Positions 1-7,047 of a stretch of DNA of 10,227 nucleotides are shown piece after piece; the stretch's first letter is position 1; every line of letters starts with the position of its first letter. Source of the DNA: CAJQQY01 sp964352225 (GTDB lineage: Bacteria; Bacteroidota; Bacteroidia; Chitinophagales; Saprospiraceae); contig CAYGRM010000241.1 of the NCBI GenBank assembly GCA_964352225.1, positions 1-10,227 on the forward strand, read 5' to 3'. Made by a program: the position numbers and the translations under genes. A model generated the notes under the pieces. The model ran no database searches. It was not told the origin of the DNA and worked only from the letters and a program-made list of their open reading frames with translations.

Positions 1-201
1 AGATAATAGTTTATACAATTACTTCTCTTACATCAAGCTATACTTTTTAAAGAAAAAAATTCACTAAAACTAAAAGTTAAGATTGCCCATTCAAATTGCT
101 ACCGATTCTTATTCGTTGTACTTATTTTTATTTTTCCAAATCTAATTTTTTCTCAAGACCAATCCATTCATATCAAATGCGGCAAAAAGATATTTATCCT
201 A

Positions 202-233
202 TTGTCGTCTTTCGAAAAGTAATCTTACATTTG
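202..233 (+). promoter_or_regulatory. Bacteroidota-type promoter for the 275-943 lipoprotein
   Basis: A perfect -7 element TACATTTG (226-233) matches the Bacteroidota consensus TAnnTTTG. A TTG at 202-204 sits 21 nt upstream, a plausible -33 element. The start codon follows about 41 nt after the -7 element, which leaves room for a short leader. An imperfect inverted repeat (TTCGAAAAGT near 211 and ACTTTCGAA near 248) brackets the element and could influence its use. Motif match only; no transcript data. Confidence 0.5.
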
Positions 234-274
234 AAGGTTTTTAAAACTTTCGAAATTAATAGGTAGAACACATT

Positions 275-943
275 ATGAATAAATCAAAATTTATCTTTTT
301 CCTGATTACCAGTTTCATTTTTTTTAGTTGCCAAAATAATCCAGAGAACGATCGAACTGCTGCTCCGGCAAGAATTCCAGATGCTTGGGAAACTCCTCCT
401 TCGATTTCCTCTGAAGATGAAAAGTTGGCTAATATTTTTAAAAAATTGGAAGGAACTTGGAAAGGAAATTTTATTACCATCAAAGATCATGATCCATTAT
501 TGAAAACAAGTATAGATATGGATAACCTAAAACTAGATTATGTTACTAAGCCTGGATTAGCTTTGATTAATAATATGGAAGTTGAACAAAATTTCACTTC
601 TGAAAATCCCTATTTTCAAAAATTTACTGGTTACGATTTTTATCCTAAAGAAAAAAAAACCATCAGCTCCGATGGGATTAATAAAGTTGAAAATGGAAAA
701 ATTTTCCGAACCATTAAAAATCCTGAAGGAATCAAAAACTTTGAGGGTATGGTAAAAAATGATAGTACATTAGTTTGGAAATTTGCCGTGGAAGGTTCAC
801 AAAAAATGGAGTATTATCAAGAAACCATTTCAGAGAATTTTATTGAAATTATTGGTTATGAATATACTGATTTAGATCGATTGGATTTGGCACCCCTAAA
901 ATGGTTCTATGGAAAATACAAAAAAGAATTGCCTAAAAATTAA
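275..943 (+). CDS. Putative outer-membrane or periplasmic lipoprotein with LEGTW motif
   Basis: This 222-residue protein begins with a lipoprotein signal: Asn-Lys-Ser-Lys, a Phe/Ile-rich hydrophobic stretch (about 6-17) and a Phe-Phe-Ser-Cys lipobox with Cys19 as the predicted lipidated residue. A flexible Pro/Ala/Ser-rich linker (about 20-50) follows. The globular part opens with LEGTWKG (58-64), resembling the first strand of lipocalin/calycin-like small beta-barrels (L-x-G-x-W-x-G). The rest alternates short strands and turns, compatible with an all-beta fold. No catalytic motif is visible and I do not recognise the family; a ligand-binding or cell-envelope role is inference. The ATG at 275 is preferred because it places the signal peptide exactly at the N-terminus and lies just after a good promoter. 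The gene stands alone and converges on nrdJ across a shared hairpin. A second small inverted repeat (ATCTTTTC/GAAAAGAT, 943-965) starts at the stop codon. Confidence 0.85.
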   Translation: MNKSKFIFFLITSFIFFSCQNNPENDRTAAPARIPDAWETPPSISSEDEKLANIFKKLEGTWKGNFITIKDHDPLLKTSIDMDNLKLDYVTKPGLALINNMEVEQNFTSENPYFQKFTGYDFYPKEKKTISSDGINKVENGKIFRTIKNPEGIKNFEGMVKNDSTLVWKFAVEGSQKMEYYQETISENFIEIIGYEYTDLDRLDLAPLKWFYGKYKKELPKN

Positions 944-990
944 TCTTTTCCTTTATTGAAAAGATCGAGTCAGTCCTAAAAGTAAAAAAT

Positions 991-1020
991 AAAGGCGAGC
1001 AATAAATTGCTCGCCTTTTT
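991..1020. terminator. Bidirectional intrinsic terminator between converging genes
   Basis: A perfect 9-bp core stem GGCGAGCAA (994-1002) pairs with TTGCTCGCC (1007-1015) around a TAAA loop, extended by three A-T pairs (991-993 with 1016-1018). On the + strand it ends in TTTTT; on the - strand a T-rich stretch also follows. It lies 47 nt after the lipoprotein stop and 35 nt after the nrdJ stop, so it probably serves both. Confidence 0.85.
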
Positions 1021-1054
1021 AATTTCTATATAATTAAAAATATTGTTTTAATTA

Positions 1055-1063
1055 TTATCCACA
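1055..1063 (+). other. Perfect DnaA box overlapping the nrdJ stop codon
   Basis: TTATCCACA matches the DnaA consensus exactly. Read on the nrdJ strand, the same nine bases are TGT GGA TAA: the last two codons (Cys-Gly) and the stop. A 7/9 relative (GTGTCCACA) follows at 1070-1078. Since a zinc-type Cys-Gly tail forces most of the bases, this single copy may be coincidence. Confidence 0.35.
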
Positions 1064-3643
1064 TTTTGAGTGTCCACAACTTTGACACATCAAGCATCCT
1101 TCTACATAAACTAAACCATCTGAATCGCCACACTCGCCACATTTTTCTTTGACTACTTTAGTTCCGTCTGGAATGAATCTTTTCAACGCTCTTACAACAC
1201 CATTTTTCCAAGTGTTAATAACATCATTTTCTACATTCAATCCAGCTACCAAATCCACCGCATACGGTAGAGGCATTCCGTGTCTTAGAATTCCAGAAAT
1301 CAATTTAGCATAGTTCCAAAATTCTTTATCGAATGATCGAGACAATCCTTGCATGGTTACTTTGTAACCATCTTTATCCATATAGTGGAAATCATATCGG
1401 TTCATTCCGTTGTCATCTTTTTCTTTGATCACCCAACATTTTTTCATGTCTTTAGGTAACATAAAGCTATCCTCTGCACGTCCAGTAAAGATTTCATATG
1501 GTTTCCCATTTAATAAACCAACAACTGCTATCCATTTTTCATGATTATTTTGGAATCGAATTACCTCTGCCTCCACCATTTTAGGACGCTTTGGAGCTCG
1601 TGATTCTATAATCATAGTCTCATCTTCTTCTTCTTCTTTCTTTTCATCATTAGAAATCAACACTCCTGATCGTGAACCATCTCGATAAATAGTACATCCT
1701 TTGCAACCTTCTTCCCAAGCAGTTTCATAGATTTTACGCACCATTTCTTCACTCGTCTCATTTGGAACATTAACTGTAACTGAAATCGAATGATCTACCC
1801 ACTTTTGGATGGCACCTTGCATTTTTACTTTTTGCACCCAATCAACATCATTAGCAGTTGCTCCAAAATATGGAGATTGTTCTACCAATTTTTGCAGCTT
1901 ATCCTCTGGCATATTTTTCACCTCGTTGATGTCCATGTTGTTCGCAGTCAACCAGTCCATAAATTTGTGGTGGAAAACATTATACTCTTCCCAGCTATCT
2001 CCCACTTCATCAATAAAAGAAACCGTAACGTTTTGATCATTCGGATTAACTTTTCTTCTTCGCTTGTAAGCTACCATGAAAACTGGTTCGATTCCAGAAG
2101 TTGTCTGAGCCATCAACGAAGTTGTTCCGGTTGGAGCAATAGTCAATAAGGCAATATTTCTACGACCATGTTTTACCATATCAGCATAAAGCTCAGGATC
2201 AGCATCTTTCAATCTATTGATAAATGGATTATTAACTTCTCTTTCTGCTTCAAAGATGGTGAATGGTCCTCTTTCTTCCGCCATTTTTACTGATGAACGA
2301 TAAGCATTCAAAGCAAATGTTTTGTGAACTTGAGTTGAAAAAGCAATACCTTCATCACTTCCATATTTCAAATTCATCCCTGCCAACATATCTCCTTCAG
2401 CGGTGATACCTACCCCAGTTCTTCGACCTTCCATACATGCTTTTCGAATCTTTTTCCAAAGGTTATGTTCAACCGACTTGATTTCCATTGGTTCAGGATC
2501 GTTTTCGATCTTAGCAATGATTTTATCTATTTGCTCAATTTCCAAATCAATAATATCATCCATCATTCGTTGAGCCATTTGAACATGTTTTTCAAATTTC
2601 TCAAAATCAAAATGAGCTTCAGGAGTAAATGGTTTTTCTACATAGCTATAAAGATTTACAGCTAATAATCGACAGCTATCATAAGGACAAAGTGGAATTT
2701 CACCACATGGATTGGTCGAAGTAGTTTTATACCCTAAGTCTGCGTAACAATCTGGCACCGACTCATTAATAATCGTATCCCAAAATAAAACTCCAGGTTC
2801 AGCAGATTTCCATGCATTGTGAATGATTTTATTCCAGATCTTTAAAGCATCTACTTCTTTAGTGAATCTTGGAGTCGCTGAATCGATCGGATATTGTTGA
2901 GTAAATTTTTCTCCACTCACTACCGACTTCATAAAATCATCCGTAATTCTGACTGAAACATTTGCCCCTGTAACTTTCCCTAATTCCATTTTTGCATCAA
3001 TAAAATCTTCTGCATCTGGATGTTTTACAGACACAGAAAGCATCAATGCTCCTCGGCGACCATCTTGAGCCACCTCTCTCGTAGAATTAGAATATCGTTC
3101 CATGAAAGGAACTATTCCAGTAGAAGTCAAAGCACTATTCATCACCGGACTTCCCTTTGGACGAATGTGAGAAAGATCGTGTCCTACTCCACCTCTTCGC
3201 TTCATCAATTGTGCTTGTTCCTCATCCATTTTCATGATTCCACCATAAGAATCTGCGTGGGTTCCAATTACGAAACAATTAGATAAAGAAGAAATTTGGT
3301 AATCATTACCAATTCCAGACATCGGACCACCTTGTGGAATGATATATTTAAAATTCTTTAATAAATCGTAGATGTCTTGTTTCGATACAGGATTCTTGTA
3401 TCTCTTTTCGATGCGGGCAATTTCATTTGCCAATCGTTTGTGCATGTCGTCAGGCGACTGTTCGTAGATGTTGCCAGCTGAATCTTTCAACGCATATTTG
3501 TTGATCCAAACGTTGGCTGCTAATTCGTCTCCATTGAAGTAAGTGGTTGAAGCCTTCATTGCTTCTTCAAATGTGTAGACTTTTTTTACTTGTTTTTTGT
3601 CGGTGTTCGATTTTGTAGTTGCTTTTTGTACTGCTAGACTCAT
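1055..3643 (-). CDS. nrdJ: Adenosylcobalamin-dependent (class II) ribonucleotide reductase
   Basis: Reduces ribonucleotides to deoxyribonucleotides for DNA synthesis, using adenosylcobalamin to create the thiyl radical; oxygen-independent and cytoplasmic. Positions below use the ATG at 3643 (862 residues). Visible landmarks are the N-terminal redox cysteine in SLSNCFVIG (C123), the glycine-rich GGVGHDLSHIRPKGSPV (151-167), the active site NPCGE (C313, E315) with nearby C319 and C324, APTGTTS (503-509) binding phosphate, and GCKGCTIYRDGSRSG (646-660), which closes the catalytic barrel. An acidic linker (about 665-680) joins a C-terminal TSCPD-like module to a tail with C835, C838, C850, C853, C856 and C861, probably the thioredoxin-type or zinc-binding redox tail. 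The frame also opens at an ATG at 3703, but those 20 extra residues look unlike a RNR N-terminus, so 3643 is preferred. A TATTTTTA at 3711-3718 is a weak -7 candidate that would leave only the inner start with a leader. I saw no cobalamin riboswitch or NrdR box upstream. Confidence 0.97.
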   Translation of the reverse strand: MSLAVQKATTKSNTDKKQVKKVYTFEEAMKASTTYFNGDELAANVWINKYALKDSAGNIYEQSPDDMHKRLANEIARIEKRYKNPVSKQDIYDLLKNFKYIIPQGGPMSGIGNDYQISSLSNCFVIGTHADSYGGIMKMDEEQAQLMKRRGGVGHDLSHIRPKGSPVMNSALTSTGIVPFMERYSNSTREVAQDGRRGALMLSVSVKHPDAEDFIDAKMELGKVTGANVSVRITDDFMKSVVSGEKFTQQYPIDSATPRFTKEVDALKIWNKIIHNAWKSAEPGVLFWDTIINESVPDCYADLGYKTTSTNPCGEIPLCPYDSCRLLAVNLYSYVEKPFTPEAHFDFEKFEKHVQMAQRMMDDIIDLEIEQIDKIIAKIENDPEPMEIKSVEHNLWKKIRKACMEGRRTGVGITAEGDMLAGMNLKYGSDEGIAFSTQVHKTFALNAYRSSVKMAEERGPFTIFEAEREVNNPFINRLKDADPELYADMVKHGRRNIALLTIAPTGTTSLMAQTTSGIEPVFMVAYKRRRKVNPNDQNVTVSFIDEVGDSWEEYNVFHHKFMDWLTANNMDINEVKNMPEDKLQKLVEQSPYFGATANDVDWVQKVKMQGAIQKWVDHSISVTVNVPNETSEEMVRKIYETAWEEGCKGCTIYRDGSRSGVLISNDEKKEEEEDETMIIESRAPKRPKMVEAEVIRFQNNHEKWIAVVGLLNGKPYEIFTGRAEDSFMLPKDMKKCWVIKEKDDNGMNRYDFHYMDKDGYKVTMQGLSRSFDKEFWNYAKLISGILRHGMPLPYAVDLVAGLNVENDVINTWKNGVVRALKRFIPDGTKVVKEKCGECGDSDGLVYVEGCLMCQSCGHSKCG

Positions 3644-4369
3644 GGTCTCTAATGGTTTTGAGTGAGGAAATTTGCACCATAGATTAGAGGGAACAAATAA
3701 CATCGGATGTTAAAAATAATGTTTCACGTACTTTTTCATATCATTAGGTTTTATTCGTTTGGCGTTGAACGTTAGACGTTTTAAGGTCGCCCATTACAAT
3801 TTCATTTATGAATAAACTCTAAAAAAGAAAACTTCTTTGCTGAAAACTCAAAAGAATTTTTGAGCCAAGGTTAGCCTTCGAATGTTTATACAACACTCTG
3901 TTTGTTTTCTTTAATTGAGACAAAAAATAAAAGAACAACTTTGGAAAGTGCCAATTTAAGTTGGGTTGTATTCCGAATTATTCTATGTTTAAAAGTGTGA
4001 CGTTTTCCAATAGTCATATGACAAGAAATTCCTCGATTCTTCTTACAAAAGAAAAACTACGAGCAATAAGTTGCATACGTAAGATTTTAACACTCAGTCA
4101 TCATTTTCTAAAACTTCTTAAAAAAAGAGTTTTGAAAACAAAAATTTGGTAAGTGTTAATTCTCAGATTCAGAAATTACAATTAGATGAATTTCAATGTA
4201 GGTTAAAAAAAATGAAGATTTCCCTTCTTCGTTTTTTCTTAAAGTTATTTGAAAACAAATAAAATTAAGGCTGTTTTTTTGAAGAAAAACTAAAAGTATG
4301 TTTGTTTTTACTATCAGTTTCTTTCTTTCAACAAATATAGACCTTTTATCGTAAAAAAAACCGTCAAAG
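3644..4369. other. AT-rich gene-free region upstream of nrdJ
   Basis: About 700 bp with no convincing gene. Two short open frames (3961-4152 on +, 4156-4377 on -) lack protein-like composition, signal peptides or domain motifs and look like chance. Small structures seen are a heptamer-spaced CGTT array (3756-3783), a weak CTCAAAA/TTTTGAG hairpin (3847-3864), a GTCATATGAC palindrome (4013-4022) and a terminator-like GAAGA/TCTTC hairpin followed by T6 near 4214-4236 on the + strand. No tRNA or known structured RNA was recognised. Confidence 0.6.
3756..3783 (+). repeat. Four tandem heptamers with CGTT at fixed phase
   Basis: Four consecutive 7-nt units, CGTTTGG, CGTTGAA, CGTTAGA and CGTTTTA, keep CGTT in exact 7-nt phase while the last three bases vary. 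On the nrdJ strand this reads as AACG every 7 nt, beginning about 113 bp upstream of the chosen nrdJ start. It could be a regulator-binding array, a degenerate interspersed repeat, or chance. Confidence 0.5.
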
Positions 4370-4378
4370 TTATCCACA
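4370..4378 (+). other. DnaA box 1 of the cluster
   Basis: Exact TTATCCACA, the leftmost box of the cluster and 57 nt before the central pair. It points towards the A/T-rich side. Confidence 0.7.
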
Positions 4379-4435
4379 TTATGTTAGTAAATATGCTAAA
4401 CAACTGATAATCAATAACTTAATATTGTGGGTGAT

Positions 4436-4454
4436 TTATCCACAATGTGGATAA
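4436..4454. other. Head-to-head DnaA box pair (19-bp palindrome)
   Basis: TTATCCACA and its exact reverse complement TGTGGATAA are separated by one A, giving a perfect palindrome around 4445. A degenerate third box (TGTGGGTGA) abuts it on the left at 4426-4434. Confidence 0.75.
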
Positions 4455-4565
4455 CTTTCTGTTAGTAACTTGAAATCAACATGGACTTAATAGGGATAAC
4501 TCCTTGATTTTCAACGTTTTTTAAAAAAAATAGAGATGAATTTGTGATGAAAAAAAATTACAAAT

Positions 4566-4574
4566 TGTGGATAA
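4566..4574 (-). other. DnaA box 4 at the A/T-rich border
   Basis: Exact TGTGGATAA, i.e. TTATCCACA on the - strand, running directly into A7 and the A/T-rich stretch. This is the box nearest the presumed unwinding element. Confidence 0.7.
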
Positions 4575-4604
4575 AAAAATATTTGAAATTGCTTTTAAAA
4601 AAAA

Positions 4605-4669
4605 CTTTTTTGAAAAATTTATTTTAAAAGTTGTTTTAAAAAACAACTTCAAGAGGCTTTTTTGAAAAA
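4605..4669 (+). repeat. 13-bp direct repeats in the A/T-rich element
   Basis: CTTTTTTGAAAAA occurs at 4605-4617 and again at 4657-4669, flanking the inverted repeat. A looser relative (CTGTTTTTTTGAAGAAAAA) is near 4272. Low sequence complexity makes chance repetition possible. Confidence 0.5.
4628..4649. repeat. 10-bp perfect inverted repeat, 2-nt spacer
   Basis: AAGTTGTTTT (4628-4637) and AAAACAACTT (4640-4649) are perfect reverse complements around AA. It could extrude as a hairpin in the putative unwinding element. It is not followed by a clean T tract on the + strand, so it is a poor terminator. Confidence 0.55.
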
Positions 4670-4680
4670 AAGTTGAAATA

Positions 4681-5130
4681 TTTTAATGACAAACTAAGGA
4701 TCAAAATGCACCCCAGAAAGAATATTTAATTATTTCAAATTTTCATTTTCCCTTAATTTCTATCATTTTTTACCAAATAATAAAAAGGTTAGTTGATAGG
4801 AATAATACTGAAAAGACGAGTGATCAGTCAACTTTGGCTCCTAGTTCCACGTAAGAAATTAGTTCTTATAGAAATTAATTTGAATCAATCAGATCGTTCG
4901 ATAGAGTAAAAATATGATTCTAGATGATTTCATTTGGTTATTAAGTTATTGGTTAATGAGTTATTAATCGCACAATTTTAGAAGTCCCATTTTGGAAATA
5001 ACCACTAACTATTAAGTAAATGACTCAATGAATTCATTTAGAACCAAAAATATATAGGTAGGCATGTTCAAGTATTTGTAATATTTGAACATTTGCAAGC
5101 TTGAACCGAGTCATAACTTCTCTGTGAAAA
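4681..5130. other. Gene-free region downstream of corA
   Basis: No open frame of note. It contains an imperfect tandem 15-mer (GGTTATTAAGTTATT at 4936-4950 and GGTTAATGAGTTATT at 4951-4965, 13/15 identical). It also has a hairpin-capable GTTCAAGTAT/ATATTTGAAC (5066-5075 and 5081-5090) about 40 nt past the corA stop. That hairpin is AT-rich and lacks a good T tract, so its role as the corA terminator is doubtful. Confidence 0.5.
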
Positions 5131-6078
5131 TTAAAACAATCGCTTCCTCCTAAACCACAACGCCAACAACAAACTAATCACAATCGAAAAAATAATAATA
5201 AAAGGAAAAGCATATTCTGAATCTTTAAAAGGTAAGGGAACATTCATTCCATATAGACTCGCCACCAAGGTTGGTAGCATCAAAATAATCGTAATCAAGG
5301 TCAAGCGCTGAATCACTTGATTCAAATTATTGGAAATAATCGAAGCATACGCCTCCATCGTTCCATTCAAGATATTGGTGTAGACATTCGACATCTCCAA
5401 CGCCTGTGTATTATCAATAATAATATCTTCAAACAAGTCAGTTTTATCTTCATCCTCTCGAATTCCTAAAAAATCGGAACGCTTCATTTTCATTTTCAGT
5501 AACTCATTGGCTGAAAGTGAATTCACAAAATAGACCAGACTTTTCTCGATACTGAGTAGCTGACGCAATTCTTTATTTTTACTAGAATCGTATAATTCTT
5601 TCTCGATTAAATTTCGCTTAAGATTTAATTTCTTCAAACAATTCAAAAATCGAAATACATTTTGTTCTAATATTTTTAAGACAAAAGTAGATTCATCTGA
5701 CGGTTTAAAGTTTTTCACTTTTCCATCAATAAACATTTGCAAAATCGGATTTTCGTAGGCTGAAATGGTAATCATATGATCGATCGTCAAAATGATTCCG
5801 ATCGGTACAGTAATGTAAATTGCCTCGTTTTCAGCATTTAATTCGTTGAGTAACGGAGTATTCACCACGATCAAACGAACATCGTCTTCACGCTCATAAC
5901 GTGACCGCTCATCGACATCCAGCGAATCCGTCAAGAAGTCCAAGGGAATTTCAAATTGCTTAGCTATTCGACTTAATTCTTGTTTGTCAAAAGGCGGGGA
6001 AATATTTACCCAACAAGATGGTTGCGGCTCATCCAATGTCTCTAAAACTCCATTCTTTTTGAGAAAATATTTAACCAT
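5131..6078 (-). CDS. corA: CorA-family divalent-cation (Mg2+/Co2+) transport protein
   Basis: A 315-residue inner-membrane channel subunit expected to work as a pentamer, letting Mg2+ (in some members Co2+ or Ni2+) into the cell. The N-terminal cytoplasmic alpha/beta domain (about 1-130) is followed by long charged helices (about 130-255) that form the funnel. Two C-terminal membrane helices follow (about 259-276 and 289-308). The signature YGMN (276-279) closes the first helix, as in all CorA selectivity filters. The periplasmic loop after it is LPFKDSEYAF instead of the enterobacterial MPE-type loop, a variation common among distant CorA proteins. A basic RRKR tail ends the protein inside the cell. 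The ATG at 6078 fits the family length. The gene follows the HExxH gene after 111 nt in the same direction, with a possible promoter of its own between them. No Mg2+-responsive leader was recognised. Confidence 0.95.
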   Translation of the reverse strand: MVKYFLKKNGVLETLDEPQPSCWVNISPPFDKQELSRIAKQFEIPLDFLTDSLDVDERSRYEREDDVRLIVVNTPLLNELNAENEAIYITVPIGIILTIDHMITISAYENPILQMFIDGKVKNFKPSDESTFVLKILEQNVFRFLNCLKKLNLKRNLIEKELYDSSKNKELRQLLSIEKSLVYFVNSLSANELLKMKMKRSDFLGIREDEDKTDLFEDIIIDNTQALEMSNVYTNILNGTMEAYASIISNNLNQVIQRLTLITIILMLPTLVASLYGMNVPLPFKDSEYAFPFIIIFSIVISLLLALWFRRKRLF

Positions 6079-6143
6079 AGGCTTGGTATTGAAAAGTGAA
6101 AAATAAAAAACTATTCCTAAATGAGATTAGTTCGACAAGTGTG

Positions 6144-6151
6144 CAAACTTA
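6144..6151 (-). promoter_or_regulatory. Possible -7 promoter element for corA
   Basis: On the - strand TAAGTTTG matches TAnnTTTG exactly, 65 nt before the corA ATG and within the 111-nt gap after the upstream gene. No TTG is found at a suitable distance upstream, so the assignment rests on one half of the motif. Confidence 0.3.
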
Positions 6152-6189
6152 CGAATTTGTTTTTGGAATAAGGGTTTTAAGACAGGCTT

Positions 6190-6939
6190 TCATTTTTGAT
6201 CTATTTTCCCATAAATTATCTTTTCATATAATTTCAAATGAGAAAAATTGGCATCCCCCCAACGAGTAGAATATCCATTTTTTATCTGAAAATAATCGGC
6301 AATAATATCTCCTTGTTGCTCCAAATTAAAATCGAAAAGTGTTTTATTTTGAATCAACGCTAGTTTCAAATTATCCTTACCTCCGTAGTTGTAGCCTTCC
6401 TGTGTGGTTTGTGCCCAAAGTGCACGAGGAATGTAAACTCCTCCCATCTTTTCATATTGCCAAATGTGAACCAGTTCGTGGATCAAAGTACTATTTTGCA
6501 TCTTTCCCCAACTATTAATGATATAAAAACTAACATAACAAAAATGACTTTGCTTTGGCCCGAGATAGGCTGATTCATCAATTCGAACTCGCTGATAATT
6601 AATGGAATTTCCAAAAATACTTTTTGCCATTGCTATTTCCCAGTCCATTAAGGGTCGTGTACTTGGTTTAGAAAAATCGCAAACCGTCTCATAGATTTCT
6701 CCAACTCCCAATATCTCTAACAATGCAATTACAACTTCTAAAATCCAATATAATATTTTTTGAATTGGACGATCAATTAAAGTGCTAAAAGTTATTTTCC
6801 GCAAATTCCAAAATCCCCGAAAGAACAATTTAAACAAGCGATAGAACCGCCAAGGCAAGAGTCGAAAATAATCAACTACTCGATAAAAAATTCCAAAGAG
6901 TTTGGGAAGAAGAAAATATGATTTGGAGGTTTTAGGCAC
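6190..6939 (-). CDS. HExxH zincin-like protein of unknown function
   Basis: A 249-residue protein with the zinc-metallopeptidase signature HELVH (154-158), extended as LIHELVHIWQYEKMG. That resembles the helix of small DUF4157-like or Vgr-associated zincin domains, where H154 and H158 bind zinc and E155 activates water. A second conserved-looking segment, EQQGDIIADYF (207-217), follows at the spacing expected for a third ligand (E207) on a helix. The first 60 residues are rich in aromatic and basic residues (FYR, YFR, WRFYR, LFKLFFRGFW), and residues 62-79 are strongly hydrophobic, suggesting membrane association without a cleavable signal. The frame opens with GTG at 6939 directly after an in-frame TAA; there is no ATG before codon 98, and TTG at codon 28 is the only other early choice. 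It lies between the CHAT gene, from which a terminator separates it, and corA. The substrate is unknown. Confidence 0.8.
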   Translation of the reverse strand: MPKTSKSYFLLPKLFGIFYRVVDYFRLLPWRFYRLFKLFFRGFWNLRKITFSTLIDRPIQKILYWILEVVIALLEILGVGEIYETVCDFSKPSTRPLMDWEIAMAKSIFGNSINYQRVRIDESAYLGPKQSHFCYVSFYIINSWGKMQNSTLIHELVHIWQYEKMGGVYIPRALWAQTTQEGYNYGGKDNLKLALIQNKTLFDFNLEQQGDIIADYFQIKNGYSTRWGDANFSHLKLYEKIIYGKIDQK

Positions 6940-6988
6940 TTATTTTTTTGAGAATGAAGATAAAATAAAAATCTTATTTTAAGGTAAA

Positions 6989-7021
6989 AGGGCTGTTAAT
7001 GCTTGAAGCGCTAACAGCCCT
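6989..7021 (-). terminator. Intrinsic terminator after the CHAT gene
   Basis: A perfect 10-bp stem AGGGCTGTTA (6989-6998) pairs with TAACAGCCCT (7012-7021). The 13-nt loop can itself pair GCTT with AAGC. On the - strand the stem is followed by TTTTACC and further T-rich DNA. It lies 26 nt past the CHAT stop and only 49 nt before the next start, so the HExxH gene needs read-through or a promoter in that short space. Confidence 0.85.
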
Positions 7022-7047
7022 AGGAAAAATTTTGAACCAATAATTAT

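Larger units (their letters stand above)
4370..4680. other. Candidate chromosomal replication origin (oriC)
   Basis: Within 205 bp there are four exact DnaA boxes: 4370-4378 (+), 4436-4444 (+), 4446-4454 (-) and 4566-4574 (-). Two 7/9 relatives lie at 4426-4434 and 4491-4499. The two central boxes form a palindrome. From about 4508 to 4680 the DNA is almost pure A/T, with long A and T tracts, a 13-bp direct repeat and a 10-bp inverted repeat, as expected of a DNA-unwinding element beside a box cluster. The region holds no gene and lies behind nrdJ. Origins in Bacteroidota are often not next to dnaA, so its absence is not evidence against. Alternatives are a DnaA-titrating locus or a DnaA-regulated promoter region. 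Strand bias of the flanking genes does not help: nrdJ is co-directional with a leftward fork, while corA and its neighbours would be head-on. Confidence 0.6.

Noticed and set aside
1790..3286. Several + strand open frames inside nrdJ
   Set aside because: They are antisense shadows of a well-supported reductase gene and have no protein-like features.
3644..3960. Cobalamin riboswitch or NrdR box upstream of nrdJ
   Set aside because: Looked for a B12-box-like core (GCCACTG) and paired ACAC-rich NrdR boxes by eye on both strands; neither is present. A covariance-model scan would settle it.
3961..4377. Two short open frames (3961-4152 +, 4156-4377 -) in the gap upstream of nrdJ
   Set aside because: Composition follows the A/T-rich DNA, no domain, signal peptide or promoter fits, and the second overlaps a DnaA box at its start.
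5066..5090. Inverted repeat as corA terminator
   Set aside because: The stem is A/T-rich with a G-T mismatch and no clean T tract follows on the corA strand.
1055..6078. Functional link between CorA (possible Co2+ entry) and the B12-dependent reductase
   Set aside because: They are 1.5 kb apart across a gene-free region with separate transcription; CorA is chiefly a Mg2+ channel. No sequence evidence for a link.
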